DNA of 28,490 bases. Origin: a virus. The notes below the pieces were generated by a model that saw only the letters and a program-made list of their open reading frames with translations, was not told the DNA's origin and made no database searches. The stretch spans positions 1 to 28,490 of IMG/VR virus record IMGVR_UViG_3300031857_001033, one strand, 5' to 3'. Below are positions 1-8,452 of the stretch, piece after piece. A program made the translations under genes and the position numbers. Each line of letters starts with the position of its first letter. The first letter of the stretch is position 1.

Positions 1-99
1 GACTGTTTAAGGAGCCTTGCATCAAGCGATGCTGGGCCCATTTTGTAAGTAAGGTTCTGGGACCTCAACACCCTGCTCACAGACTTACGACTTATTCGT
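1..99. other. Upstream junction, possible end of a preceding gene
   Basis: This short leader precedes the scaffold gene. Two forward frames close here (stops at 8-10 and 46-48), so the 3' end of an upstream gene, plausibly the portal by phage gene order, may lie here, but the frame cannot be chosen. A small inverted repeat (GCATC, four-base loop, GATGC, about 19-32) is visible. It is not followed by a T-run, so I do not call it a terminator. No Shine-Dalgarno sequence is visible before the ATG at 100. Confidence 0.2.
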
Positions 100-1119
100 A
101 TGGAAAACCAAAACGCCAACCCGGGTTCGGCTCAAAACACCCCGGAAACGCCCAAGTTCTCTGGGCTGACCGTAGACGACATCGCTAACCAGTTTAGCAC
201 CTCTTTCCTGAGTGAACCCGGAAAGACGGACCTCGAAGGGTCCGAGAACAAGCCTGAGGAAGAAACGGCCGACTTTGAAGCGACGGCCGAAAGTGAACAA
301 GAGGTTCTTTCACAGGACGAAACGAATGAAACCACGGAGGGTGAAACCGAATCCGAGGAAGACGCCGAACAGGCTGAATCCGAAGGCGAAGGCGAAACCG
401 AACGTGGCCTCCCCAAAGGAGTTAAGAAACGCATCGACAAGTTGACCGCCAAACGGCGTGAGGCTGAGGCTGAGGTAGAACGACTTAGGTCGGAAATGGA
501 GAATCTGCGGCAGGAGGCTTCTAAGAAGCCAGTCCAGAACCATGACCCCAAGAACCCCTACTCTTACCTGACGAGCATGGACCTAGTCCAAAAGGAAGCG
601 GAACAGGCTCGACAGATTCGGCGATGGTGCGAGATGAACCCCGACGGGGCGACGGTAAAGGACAAGGAAGGGAATGAGACTGATTATTCCGCCGAGGATG
701 TCCGTAGTATCAAACTCAAGGCCATGGATGCCATCGAGGAACACCTGCCTAAACAGGCCCGGTACCTTGAACAGGTCAATCACATGGACCAGATTGCTAC
801 GAAGGAGTATCCATGGTGGAAGGATAAAGCGGCCAAGGAGCGAGTAATCGCAGAAAAGTTCTTGGAGGCTTTCCCCGAAATCAAGCGTTTCCCGGACTAC
901 AAGGTGGTCGTGGGTGACTACCTTCGAGGCATCAAAGCCCGAGAATCGGCTTCTCGTACCAACACGGTACAGCGAGCCCCTGTCCAGCCCAGACCCGGTG
1001 TTGCCCCGGCCCAGCGTTCCGAAAGGGATGCGAAGACCGACGGTGCTAAGGCTCGTTTCATGAAAACTACGTCCCGTGACGACCTTGCGGACATCATCGC
1101 ATCTAAGTTCCTCACCTAA
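100..1119 (+). CDS. Capsid assembly scaffold-like protein
   Basis: The 339-residue product is very acidic in its first 110 residues (dense Glu, Asp, Ser, Thr) and then becomes a charged, probably coiled-coil helix (about 105-145, rich in Lys, Arg, Glu). A mixed alpha-helical part follows, and the C-terminus is short and basic. An acidic, helical protein directly upstream of the major capsid gene is the usual position and look of a podovirus scaffold (T7 gp9 is about 307 residues). Scaffolds fill the procapsid interior and are lost on maturation. The assignment rests on composition and gene order, since I recognise no sequence motif. The ATG at 100 is the first in frame and lacks a Shine-Dalgarno sequence. 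The basic tail might contact the capsid protein, which is inference. Confidence 0.65.
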   Translation: MENQNANPGSAQNTPETPKFSGLTVDDIANQFSTSFLSEPGKTDLEGSENKPEEETADFEATAESEQEVLSQDETNETTEGETESEEDAEQAESEGEGETERGLPKGVKKRIDKLTAKRREAEAEVERLRSEMENLRQEASKKPVQNHDPKNPYSYLTSMDLVQKEAEQARQIRRWCEMNPDGATVKDKEGNETDYSAEDVRSIKLKAMDAIEEHLPKQARYLEQVNHMDQIATKEYPWWKDKAAKERVIAEKFLEAFPEIKRFPDYKVVVGDYLRGIKARESASRTNTVQRAPVQPRPGVAPAQRSERDAKTDGAKARFMKTTSRDDLADIIASKFLT

Positions 1120-1144
1120 AAACTCCTAACTAAAGTCTACTACT

Positions 1145-2173
1145 ATGGCTCTACTTACTGAACCCGGGTTCTCCAGCGGCAAGCGGGAAGAACTCGCTGA
1201 CCTCATCGCCCTTGTCGACGCTAAGGACACCCCCTTCACCTCCATGGCGAAGAAGGGCTCCAAGCCCGGCAACACCCAGTTCCGCTGGCAGGTCGATTCC
1301 CTCCCGACTCCCAAGACCACGGGCGTCGTCGATGGTACCGATGTCTCGACCTACGAGAACTACGTCAAGGACGGTGCCACCGTGTACCGTGCTGAACTGA
1401 GCAACTACATCCAGATTTTCCGCCGTTCCGTGCGTGTGTCTCCTCTCACGGAGTCCATCGCTACCGTCGCTGGCGTTAAGTCGGAACTCGCCAACAACGT
1501 CGCCAAGGGGATTCAGGGCCTCAAGCGTGACATGGAAGCGACGCTCTGCTCGAACAACGGTGCCCAGTTGGACAACGGTACCAACCCGTATCTGACCCGT
1601 GGCCTCCACAAGTGGCTCCAGCCTATCGCTTCCAAGGATGCGACCCTCGCTGTTCCGGATGCTTTCTGCACCCCGACGGCTAATCGCTCCACGGTCGGCA
1701 CGGCCGCCCTCACCGAATCTGTCGTTCAGGGTGTCCTGACCGGCATCTACAACCAGACCGGTCAGTTCAAGGACTACGACGCTCTCGTCGGCACCGCCCT
1801 CAAGCGAGCCTTCACGAACCTCGTCTTCACGACCCCGTCGTCTGGCTCGGCCAACACCCAGACCGCTATCCGCACCTTCAACCGTGAAGCCAACGCCTCG
1901 GCGTACATCTCCTCGGTCGACGTGTTCGAGGGCGACTTCGGCAAACTCCGTCTCCACCCCTCGCACTTCCTGAACTTCTCGGCTGGTGCGGGTAGCACGA
2001 CCCACGGCTACGTCATCCCGTTCAACATGGTCGAAGTCCGCTACGGCGGTAACGTCGCTCAGGTCACGGAACTGACGAACAACGGCGGTGGCGAAGCCCG
2101 AATGATTGAAGCGGTTGCTGGCCTCTGCGTCTACAACCCGCTGGCGTTCGGCGTGTTCGACTTCGCCTCCTAA
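1145..2173 (+). CDS. Major capsid protein, SU10/DUF5309-like
   Basis: The 342-residue product forms the icosahedral shell. Near the N-terminus it has the arrangement typical of SU10-like (DUF5309) HK97-fold capsid proteins: an Asp-Thr-Pro-Phe turn at about residue 29 (DAKDTPFTSM), then an NTQFRWQVDSL strand at about 43-53. The length suits the family. Codons are strongly biased toward C-ending forms (GCC, AAC, CTC, TCC), more than in neighbouring genes, as expected for the most abundant virion protein. It follows the scaffold gene by 25 bases and precedes head-tail joining genes. The upstream spacer (aactcctaactaaagtctactact) has no Shine-Dalgarno sequence, which is odd for a gene that must be highly translated. 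I see no protease gene or obvious cleavage site. Confidence 0.85.
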   Translation: MALLTEPGFSSGKREELADLIALVDAKDTPFTSMAKKGSKPGNTQFRWQVDSLPTPKTTGVVDGTDVSTYENYVKDGATVYRAELSNYIQIFRRSVRVSPLTESIATVAGVKSELANNVAKGIQGLKRDMEATLCSNNGAQLDNGTNPYLTRGLHKWLQPIASKDATLAVPDAFCTPTANRSTVGTAALTESVVQGVLTGIYNQTGQFKDYDALVGTALKRAFTNLVFTTPSSGSANTQTAIRTFNREANASAYISSVDVFEGDFGKLRLHPSHFLNFSAGAGSTTHGYVIPFNMVEVRYGGNVAQVTELTNNGGGEARMIEAVAGLCVYNPLAFGVFDFAS

Positions 2174-2181
2174 TCCGAGGC

Positions 2182-2544
2182 GTGTCGGACTTCGTTCAAA
2201 GTCTGGCTGACGTGATTCCCTCCCACCTCCGAAACGAGGTGGAGAGGGAACTTCGTCTGGGCTTTAACGCTATGCGAATCAAGGCGGCCGCTGAAGCCAA
2301 GCAGACTGCCATTTTTCAAAATGCCCGGGATGCCAACAGCATCGAGGGCGTAGGCCAGAAACTCGGGTCCATCCCGGGTGACGCCTATCATTACTGGGGT
2401 CAGCGTCTCGGCTATGAATGCTGGAGCGATGACCAATTCGTCAAGGAGTTCTTCCGAGACAACCCAGAAACCGCCGTCCGGAACCGTGTAAAGCGGGCCA
2501 CCGTGAACGGTGCAATTTTCACCGCAGACGGATACCTGACGTGA
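2182..2544 (+). CDS. Small head/neck-region protein, function unknown
   Basis: This 120-residue product lies between the capsid protein and the adaptor-like protein. It starts with GTG eight bases after the capsid stop. A GAGG element sits only one base before the GTG, too close to act as a normal ribosome binding site. The protein appears mostly helical: an amphipathic N-terminal half (about 1-45) and an aromatic-rich part (AYHYWGQRLGYECW, about 68-81). No membrane segment or known motif is visible. Its stop overlaps the GTG start of the next gene, so translation is probably coupled. By position it may join head and tail or decorate the capsid, but that is only context. Confidence 0.6.
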   Translation: MSDFVQSLADVIPSHLRNEVERELRLGFNAMRIKAAAEAKQTAIFQNARDANSIEGVGQKLGSIPGDAYHYWGQRLGYECWSDDQFVKEFFRDNPETAVRNRVKRATVNGAIFTADGYLT

Positions 2545-3311
2545 GGACCATCGACTTCTCCAATGTTCTGTTCGAGGCCCTGCAATATGCAGGTCAGGAC
2601 CGACACAACATCCGTCCTGAGACGTTCGCTCAGTTCAGGGACTTCTGCAACGCCCGGCTTCGTTCCGTATGGGAACTGGCCAACTGGCCTGAGGTCATCA
2701 GGCTTTCCGCCTTCACGACCGTCACCGACCCGGTGACTCAAGTACCCTACTTCACCCCTGCGGCCAATGTCGGAGAGGTGCTTAACGTCTACAATAAGAA
2801 CCCTCAGGTCACGACCCGTGGAATCGACGTAGGCTATGAACTTTACAGCGACGGGACCAACGACAGGGTCATCCTAGGCCAGAAACTGCTTGATAGCGGC
2901 TTTTACAGGTACCGTATCAAACTAACTCCGTTTAACGGCGACCTCTATTCCAGCACGACCGTCTACTATGTAGGTTCTCAGGCTTACTTCGACTCCGGGT
3001 CCAATAGCGGAACGTTTGTCCCGGTTGCTGGACGTCCTCATTCTGGCAACTTCTATGCGTGTGTAGCGACTACCAACGCAGGAGAAAACCCCACGACGCA
3101 TCCTGCAAAGTGGTCCAAGATTGAGATTCCTTACACTTTCGGGCCCTACATGGCTTGGGGTTCTGCCGCCGACTGGATGGTTTCCGAAGGGAACGTCGAA
3201 GGTGCATCTGTCCTAGAACAGAAAGCCAACGGAATCATTGACCTCGAACTCGACAAGGTCTTGCGTCAGCAGGGTCAGTTCGACAGAATCAACATGACCA
3301 AGACTTACTAA
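2541..3311 (+). CDS. Head-tail adaptor-like protein (T7 gp11 position)
   Basis: The 256-residue product starts with GTG inside the stop of the previous gene (GTGA). The N-terminal third is helical (FEALQYAGQDR, then QFRDFCNARLRSVWELANWP) and resembles the four-helix base of podovirus adaptors and gp11-like tail tubular proteins. The middle is beta-rich (about 70-190), and the C-terminus returns to a helix (about 200-245). The order helix bundle, beta insert, C-terminal helix, together with its position between capsid and nozzle genes, suggests a ring under the portal. T7 gp11 has 196 residues, so this protein is somewhat longer, and the beta insert may be extra. The assignment rests on position and predicted fold, not on a diagnostic motif. 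Confidence 0.55.
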   Translation: MRTIDFSNVLFEALQYAGQDRHNIRPETFAQFRDFCNARLRSVWELANWPEVIRLSAFTTVTDPVTQVPYFTPAANVGEVLNVYNKNPQVTTRGIDVGYELYSDGTNDRVILGQKLLDSGFYRYRIKLTPFNGDLYSSTTVYYVGSQAYFDSGSNSGTFVPVAGRPHSGNFYACVATTNAGENPTTHPAKWSKIEIPYTFGPYMAWGSAADWMVSEGNVEGASVLEQKANGIIDLELDKVLRQQGQFDRINMTKTY

Positions 3312-3313
3312 CC

Positions 3314-3613
3314 ATGGCAAACATCTCCTTCTCATCTCCCTTTATCCGTTCGTTCACGCACACGGATGCAACGGTCGGCACTTCCGTTTCTACGGCCCTT
3401 GTCGCCGCTACGACCCCGGAAAGGCGTGTCAGCGTCATCATTCAGAACCAACACGCCTCTGCGGTCGTTACCGTGATTTTTGCGGATACTGGTTCGACTG
3501 GTCTGAAGGTCAAGGCTGGCGAAAGCATCTCCCTTGATAACTACAACGGCATCGTCCGTTGTATCTCCGACACCGCCTCTACCCCTGTCCACATCGCCTA
3601 CGCTGTCTGCTGA
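3314..3613 (+). CDS. Small beta-rich virion protein, possible decoration protein
   Basis: The 99-residue product begins two bases after the preceding stop. Its pattern is all-beta: alternating hydrophobic strands (RVSVIIQNQ, VVTVIFAD, LKVKAGESISL, GIVRCISD, VHIAYAV) separated by small polar turns, with no long helix. Small beta-sandwich proteins of this type are often capsid decoration or spike-base proteins. No family motif is recognised. The stop (TGA 3611-3613) shares its A with the ATG of the next gene, so the two are probably translated together. Confidence 0.6.
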   Translation: MANISFSSPFIRSFTHTDATVGTSVSTALVAATTPERRVSVIIQNQHASAVVTVIFADTGSTGLKVKAGESISLDNYNGIVRCISDTASTPVHIAYAVC

Positions 3614-4176
3614 TGGGCGTTGACCTCAATAGGATTGGGTTAGGCATCTCGTCTGGCACTAGCCGTAACGGGTTTGGGACTATCGTGTCGTTCCCTAGCG
3701 TGGTTGTTTCGTACCCTGCCGCTGGGACTTTTAACAGTTGGCTATACGATGTTGCATACCCTATTGCTGAAGGCGGGGCTTCTGTTAGTCCTAATGGAAC
3801 GACATTCTATCCAAGCCAATTCTGTGATGTTCAAGTAAAAAACAATGGTTCTGGAGGGACTTACACAGATTGGGCAACCGCTACGGATGTTCAATATTAT
3901 GCTTGGGGTGTTGAGATTTACTCTGAGACTTTTAATGCGTATATCAGCGTTACCACATCTTGTAACGGAACTCAAAGTATAGTTGGAGGCACATCCACTA
4001 CTCTTTACAATCACGATGGAACTGGAGGGTATGCAATGACTGGAGGAAACAACTGGTATAGCAACGGAACATTTCTTTATAACGAAACTTGCGTTTATGA
4101 TGACGGGACTGGAAGCACAATTGAATACAACTTTAATTACTCCGCTGATGGCTCTGGAGGATATTACTCCTACTAA
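3613..4176 (+). CDS. Gly/Tyr/Thr-rich beta protein, candidate receptor-binding or spike protein
   Basis: The start chosen is the ATG at 3613, which overlaps the previous stop as TGATG, giving 187 residues. A longer frame from 3559 would run 55 bases into the preceding gene. The protein is rich in Gly, Ser, Thr, Asn and Tyr, with short repeated turns such as DGTGGY, DGTGS and DGSGGYYSY, as seen in phage spike tips and adhesin-like decoration proteins. From about 3750 the DNA is clearly richer in A and T than its neighbours and uses codons such as AAT, GTT, ACT and GGA. That suggests an exchanged module. The function is inferred from composition and location. Confidence 0.6.
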   Translation: MGVDLNRIGLGISSGTSRNGFGTIVSFPSVVVSYPAAGTFNSWLYDVAYPIAEGGASVSPNGTTFYPSQFCDVQVKNNGSGGTYTDWATATDVQYYAWGVEIYSETFNAYISVTTSCNGTQSIVGGTSTTLYNHDGTGGYAMTGGNNWYSNGTFLYNETCVYDDGTGSTIEYNFNYSADGSGGYYSY

Positions 4177-4181
4177 ACTTT

Positions 4182-4367
4182 ATGGCTACTGAACCTACCG
4201 CCATCCCTGTCTCTTGGACTGCCTTTGTTAAGGATAAGTCCTGCCTTGGCTATCGTGAGTTCCCCGCTGGCGGAAAGTACTTCGGCACTCTGACGCTCAT
4301 CTCTAAGCCGACCGAGGCTGAACTAAAGGCCGAACTTACCCGTCTCAAAATCTCTCTCCCTGCCTAA
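4182..4367 (+). CDS. Small hypothetical protein
   Basis: This 61-residue product starts five bases after the previous stop. It has a beta-like N-terminal half with aromatic residues (PVSWTAFVKD, KYFGTLTLI) and ends in a short amphipathic helix (EAELKAELTRLKISL). Codon use returns to the C-rich pattern of the structural genes. The stop lies one base before the ATG of the next tiny gene. A role with the preceding spike-like protein is possible because the two are always co-transcribed here, but nothing in the sequence proves it. Confidence 0.5.
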   Translation: MATEPTAIPVSWTAFVKDKSCLGYREFPAGGKYFGTLTLISKPTEAELKAELTRLKISLPA

Positions 4368-4368
4368 T

Positions 4369-4494
4369 ATGCTCATCGCTATCATCGTCTCGCTCGTTCT
4401 TGGTTTTGCTGGCGGCTTCTACGCTGGCCTTAAGAACGCCAACTCGTCTAAGGTCGCCAAGGCCAAGAGCATCTTCGAGGAAATCCACAAGTAA
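4369..4494 (+). CDS. 41-residue single-pass membrane peptide
   Basis: This short frame begins one base after the previous stop, and its TAA shares a base with the ATG of the nozzle gene (TAATG). It therefore fills the only gap in a row of abutting genes. The peptide has one hydrophobic segment (about residues 2-21: LIAIIVSLVLGFAGGFYAGL, with a Gly-rich end) and a basic amphipathic tail ending in SIFEEIHK. The precise fit between neighbours is the main support that it is translated. It may be a small virion or membrane protein. The function is unknown. Confidence 0.55.
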   Translation: MLIAIIVSLVLGFAGGFYAGLKNANSSKVAKAKSIFEEIHK

Positions 4495-6089
4495 TGCCCC
4501 CTGCCCCGCTATTTGCGGGCGATAAGGCGTTCATTGGACTCAACTCCCGTGACAACCCAATCGCCCTTCCGGCCGGGTTCGTGTCACGGTCAGAGAACAT
4601 GCGTATCGACCGGGGCACCCTCACGGTACGCAAGGGACTTGAACGCCTTACTGACGGCGGCCTGATTAACCAGACCGTCTATGGTAGCGGCGTGTACATC
4701 AACGGGTCTGGTCAGGAAACCATTGTGGTTTGCCTTACGTCCAGCCTATACACCTTTAACCCTGACACCAACGTACTAGTAGGGCCCATCAACTATCCAG
4801 CAGGACAGACCATCACGGACCCTGACGTCGTGACCGTCTTTCAGGCGATGGACAAGGTCTACATCACCCGTGGTTTCTCCCTGCGTCCGTTTCAGTTCGA
4901 CTACACGACCGGGACCATCATCTCGCTTCCGACCGTTGGTCATCAGTTTCCCAATGCCGTCTATGGCATCTACTACGGAAACCGTATCATCGTTCAGGAC
5001 TCTATCGACTCGGTTGCGGTTAGCCATTACCTAGACGCTTCGTCGTTCAACCAAACTGACATCTTCAAGATTAACGACGGCGGCAACGACCGTCTGGTCA
5101 GCGTCTGTGCTTGGACCCTGAATGAGTTCGTCGTAATGATGCGTAACAGCATCTTCTACGTCTCCGTCGGTTCTGGCAGTTACGACACCGGGGACAACAT
5201 CGCCGCCGATGCCTATGTGAAGTCGCTTGCTACCGACGTGGGTTGTGCGGCAAAGCGTAGCGTAGTTCAGGCTGGTGGGAGCATCCTGTTCCTGTCGGAC
5301 AACGGTGTCTACGCCCTCAATCCTCAGGCCGCCGGAGCCGGAAACACCAATACTCCTGAAGGCATGCGTCTCCTTACTGTGGCTGAACCTCTTTCTGCCC
5401 CCATTGATGACGTCATCCTGCGAATCAACAGGACCTACGCTCACCGTTCCGCAGGAATCTACTGGAACAACAGGTACTATCTGGCCGTTCCGCTGGACGC
5501 CAACACCAAGAACAGCCACATCCTAGTCTACAACTTCATCAACAAGGCTTGGGAGTCTGTTGACAGTTTCCCTTCCGGTTTTGACGTTCAGAACTTCGTG
5601 GTAGCCAAGAAGGGTTCTCAGCGTCGTCTGTTTGCTTTGGATGACACTCAGGGCTTATTTTTGATGGAGGAACTTGATGCTGATGAATACGGTCAGGCTA
5701 CGGGAACCCCCATTCTCCCATTCTATCTTCCTGAAACACTTAGTGCGGCAAGTTTCCGTGAAAACCTGATTGCAGGTGTATGCGATACAAGGACTTACAT
5801 ATTCGACATTATGGAGTCCAAACGCTACGCCAGCCTTGAGTACGACTTGGCAATTCCTTCCGGGTCCGCAATTCGTGCGTCTGCCGTAACCATAAATCCG
5901 GACAAAGTCAGGGTTCTGGATGAGTACGGAGCAAACGCTGACGGACAAGATGCTACTAGGCGTGTTCCTATTCGCATGACGGCATACGGTATCCGGATTC
6001 GGTTTAACAACCTAAGCAAACGCCCGACGATTCGAGGAGTTCTAGTTGACGCCATCGTACCCGGTAGGAATACTAAGAGTACAGACTAA
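4494..6089 (+). CDS. Tail nozzle-like protein (T7 gp12 position)
   Basis: The 531-residue product opens with the signature common to podovirus nozzle or stabilisation beta-propellers: an N-S-R-D-N-P-I-A-L-P-A-G run (18-29), then the pattern S-E-N-M-R-I-D-R-G and R-K-G (34-48). Repeated beta-rich blocks follow (for example VYITRGFSLRPFQFDY, VYGIYYGNRIIVQD, FVVMMRNSIFYVSVGSG, SILFLSDNGVYAL, IYWNNRYYLAVPL), suiting a propeller. It should extend the tail tube below the adaptor ring. T7 gp12 is larger (794 residues). The 3' third (about 5640-5980) has more A and T than the 5' part. The ATG overlaps the upstream stop. Confidence 0.7.
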   Translation: MPPAPLFAGDKAFIGLNSRDNPIALPAGFVSRSENMRIDRGTLTVRKGLERLTDGGLINQTVYGSGVYINGSGQETIVVCLTSSLYTFNPDTNVLVGPINYPAGQTITDPDVVTVFQAMDKVYITRGFSLRPFQFDYTTGTIISLPTVGHQFPNAVYGIYYGNRIIVQDSIDSVAVSHYLDASSFNQTDIFKINDGGNDRLVSVCAWTLNEFVVMMRNSIFYVSVGSGSYDTGDNIAADAYVKSLATDVGCAAKRSVVQAGGSILFLSDNGVYALNPQAAGAGNTNTPEGMRLLTVAEPLSAPIDDVILRINRTYAHRSAGIYWNNRYYLAVPLDANTKNSHILVYNFINKAWESVDSFPSGFDVQNFVVAKKGSQRRLFALDDTQGLFLMEELDADEYGQATGTPILPFYLPETLSAASFRENLIAGVCDTRTYIFDIMESKRYASLEYDLAIPSGSAIRASAVTINPDKVRVLDEYGANADGQDATRRVPIRMTAYGIRIRFNNLSKRPTIRGVLVDAIVPGRNTKSTD

Positions 6090-6090
6090 C

Positions 6091-7029
6091 ATGCCTCAAC
6101 TTAGCAAAGGAGATACTTTCTCGGACGGACAACAGGTTACTGGAGTTCGACTTAACGGCCTTGTCGATGGGGCTACCCTTCTCGTCGGTGCCATTACAGA
6201 CCAGCCCAACATCACGGCTAACACTCTTGAGGCTACCGACAGCACCATCGTCAATGATGCCGGGACCTTAAAGGAGGCGACTATTGGTGACATCCTAAAC
6301 TCCAACCTTCCCATTACCACCTCTGCTATCAGCGGTGTTTCTGGGTCTGACATCGCCGTAACCCCTGCATCCGGACAAAAGGTTGATGTAGCGGGCCCGT
6401 TTGAAGCCGATAGCATCAACTCTACTGGTGCTTTGACCGTTGGAGGTAATGCTACGATTACCGGAAACCTTGCTGTTACTGGAAATGTGACCGGAAACAT
6501 CAATGCCAGCGGAAACTTCACGAACAGCGGTACGGTCAATTTGACGGGTGCCTTTCAGGTCAATGGACAGGTTGGCTATGTCCTGACAGATATTGTTGAT
6601 GAGGTTATTCCTCATTACGGAGCCATCAACGCTGGAGTTACCAATTCGCTTCATACTACTGCTTCGTTTACCAAGCCAGCGGGTGAAATCTGGATTATGG
6701 AGATTTCCCTAAGATACTATGGGGCCGCTGGATACGTCTACGAGTTTGCTGGCAGGTATGGAAGTCAGACTCCACAAACAGGTTCTTATCTGTTTTATGA
6801 ACGCCGCCATGATGGACAAGGTGGAGGAGCAGTTGAAAATGAACTTTATACTTGTCGATGGATACTTACTGCGGCTGAAACATTGACTGCTGAAACCATC
6901 AAGATTGACACAAATGCTGGCTCTGGAAGCGGACTTCAACTTGGTATGCAAACTGGTCTTGCTGGTTCTGTTTGTTCTGGCCCTGTTTACTCCTCCAGAT
7001 TTCGCATCTACAAGTACAAGACGGCCTAA
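6091..7029 (+). CDS. Tail fibre-like protein
   Basis: The start is the ATG at 6091, one base after the nozzle stop, giving 312 residues. The N-terminal 100 residues may attach to the tail. Residues about 110-160 form short Gly/Asn/Thr repeats (TVGGNATITGNLAVTGNV and on), as in beta-helical or triple-beta-spiral fibre shafts. Residues about 165-312 form a compact beta-rich end with many aromatics, a likely receptor-binding tip. The DNA for this tip (about 6580-7000) is richer in A and T than the shaft, suggesting a swapped domain. The stop overlaps the ATG of the next gene (TAATG). Confidence 0.7.
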   Translation: MPQLSKGDTFSDGQQVTGVRLNGLVDGATLLVGAITDQPNITANTLEATDSTIVNDAGTLKEATIGDILNSNLPITTSAISGVSGSDIAVTPASGQKVDVAGPFEADSINSTGALTVGGNATITGNLAVTGNVTGNINASGNFTNSGTVNLTGAFQVNGQVGYVLTDIVDEVIPHYGAINAGVTNSLHTTASFTKPAGEIWIMEISLRYYGAAGYVYEFAGRYGSQTPQTGSYLFYERRHDGQGGGAVENELYTCRWILTAAETLTAETIKIDTNAGSGSGLQLGMQTGLAGSVCSGPVYSSRFRIYKYKTA

Positions 7030-7463
7030 TGCTCCTGACCAAACTGGTCACGTTCATCCGTCAGACCCACGAACATAAGGAAGGAACAGCCTTCCCGTGG
7101 GCCGACGATTCGCTAGGGCATTATCTGGCTTGGGCCATGAGCAAAGACTACCTATTTGTGTCCTTGGACGTAGGAGAGCCTACCGGAGTATCCGTAGTCT
7201 ACCCCCTGCCTAAACCATACGACGGCAAGTTCAGTCAAGTCCTGCCTTATGACGAGGACGTTCCGAAAGCGGAAGAAGCATCCAAAGACCTAGTTATCAT
7301 GGATAGCATCTTTTCCAACGAGGCCGCCCGTAAGGCCCTTACCGGGCAGTTCATGGAACGATACCCTAATTGGAAAGAGCAACGCAAGTTTGCCACTAGA
7401 AAAGGGGTTGTATCGTTACTAGAGAACCGCTACTTTGAACTTACAAAAGGACTGAAAACATGA
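7029..7463 (+). CDS. T7 gp13-like core-associated protein candidate, possibly GNAT-derived
   Basis: The start at 7029 overlaps the fibre stop and gives 144 residues, close to T7 gp13 (138). The C-terminal half (DLVIMDSIFSNEAARKAL, then FMERYPNWKEQRKFATRKG) has the helix-strand look of the small degenerate acetyltransferase-like proteins often found at this position in podoviruses. Gene order supports this: nozzle, fibre, this gene, then three proteins in the gp14, gp15 and gp16 positions. I do not see a full acetyl-CoA binding motif, so enzymatic activity is doubtful. It may act in assembly of the internal core. Confidence 0.45.
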   Translation: MLLTKLVTFIRQTHEHKEGTAFPWADDSLGHYLAWAMSKDYLFVSLDVGEPTGVSVVYPLPKPYDGKFSQVLPYDEDVPKAEEASKDLVIMDSIFSNEAARKALTGQFMERYPNWKEQRKFATRKGVVSLLENRYFELTKGLKT

Positions 7464-8446
7464 GTATGCCCGCAATCTTTAACATGCCTTCCCGCCTTGG
7501 CTGTTGCGGGCCCCTCGCAGTAATCGGTGCTGTTGCTGGCGGAACCGGTGCCCTTGGTGCTGGCGTAGGTGCCCTTGCAGGTGCTGGTCTTGGTATGGCT
7601 GGCGATTCCATCATGGGAGCAAAGAAAGCCGCCAAGGGCATTTCTGCTCCTAACGCCCGGTCTTACTACGGTGAAATGTCTGGTGCCCTAGAAGCACAGC
7701 GTCGTGTCCTTCCTGACATCGCCGAAGCAGAACGTGAAGCGATGCCGATGTACCGGCAGTTGCAGGAAGAATCCCTCATGGGCCAGTTGGGAACCATGGG
7801 CAATCTTTACGAAAAGTATGCTCCCGCTGGTGCCGCCATTAGCCAATACAATTTGGGCTATATGGCTCCCGTCTATCAACAGGCGGCTGGCATGTCCCGT
7901 GACGCCTACATGGCCGGAATGGCTCCGGGCTCTGCGAATCTTCTCTCTACGATGACCCAACAGGCCCAAGCCGGGCTTGCCGCAGGTCGTACTCTTACCC
8001 CTGAGATGCAGACGCTTGCCCAGCAAGCATCCCGGGCCGCTATGTCCGCCCGTGGCCTTACCGGCAATCAGGCTGTGGCTCAGGAAGTGCTTAACTCTTA
8101 TCGCCTAGGAACCGAGCGTGAGAATCAGGCCCGCCAATACGCTTCCGGCGTCTATGGTCTTGGTGCCTCTGTTTCCGACCGTGCCGCCGCCACCTACGGT
8201 GCCCCCATGCTTTCCAATGTGATGAGCCCGGGTAGTCTTCTTGGAGCCGCCTCCGGCATGGTCGGGGCTCAGGGTCCGCAGTTCGTCCAGCCGGAATCGC
8301 AGTACATGGCCGGTGTCATGGGACAGCAGTACAGCACTCAGGCTCAGGTCAACATCGCCCGGGCTCAGGCTCAGGCTGGTCTGCAAAGCGGTATCCTCTC
8401 CGGCCTTGGCCAGATTGGTGCCGCCTACGTCGGTCGTACCACCTAA
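7460..8446 (+). CDS. Internal virion protein, T7 gp14 position
   Basis: The 328-residue product overlaps the previous stop (ATGA) and is one of the few genes with a good Shine-Dalgarno sequence (AAAGGA, eight bases before ATG). An alternative ATG lies two codons later. The N-terminus has a long Gly/Ala-rich hydrophobic stretch (about 14-55: LAVIGAVAGGTGALGAGVG and on), a likely membrane-inserting segment. The rest is helical and rich in Ala, Gln, Met and Gly. This fits ejected proteins that form a pore in the host envelope, the role of T7 gp14 (196 residues) in the outer membrane. The role is inferred from order and hydrophobicity. Confidence 0.55.
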   Translation: MSMPAIFNMPSRLGCCGPLAVIGAVAGGTGALGAGVGALAGAGLGMAGDSIMGAKKAAKGISAPNARSYYGEMSGALEAQRRVLPDIAEAEREAMPMYRQLQEESLMGQLGTMGNLYEKYAPAGAAISQYNLGYMAPVYQQAAGMSRDAYMAGMAPGSANLLSTMTQQAQAGLAAGRTLTPEMQTLAQQASRAAMSARGLTGNQAVAQEVLNSYRLGTERENQARQYASGVYGLGASVSDRAAATYGAPMLSNVMSPGSLLGAASGMVGAQGPQFVQPESQYMAGVMGQQYSTQAQVNIARAQAQAGLQSGILSGLGQIGAAYVGRTT

Positions 8447-8452
8447 CTTACA

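Noticed and set aside
19-32. Small hairpin read as a terminator
   Set aside because: The stem is only five base pairs and no T-run follows.
1151-2005. 284-residue open frame on the minus strand
   Set aside because: It lies wholly inside the major capsid gene. It arises from that gene's strong codon bias and has no recognisable domain.
3559-3612. Upstream extension of the spike-like gene
   Set aside because: It would overlap the previous gene by 55 bases, while the ATG at 3613 forms a normal stop-start overlap.
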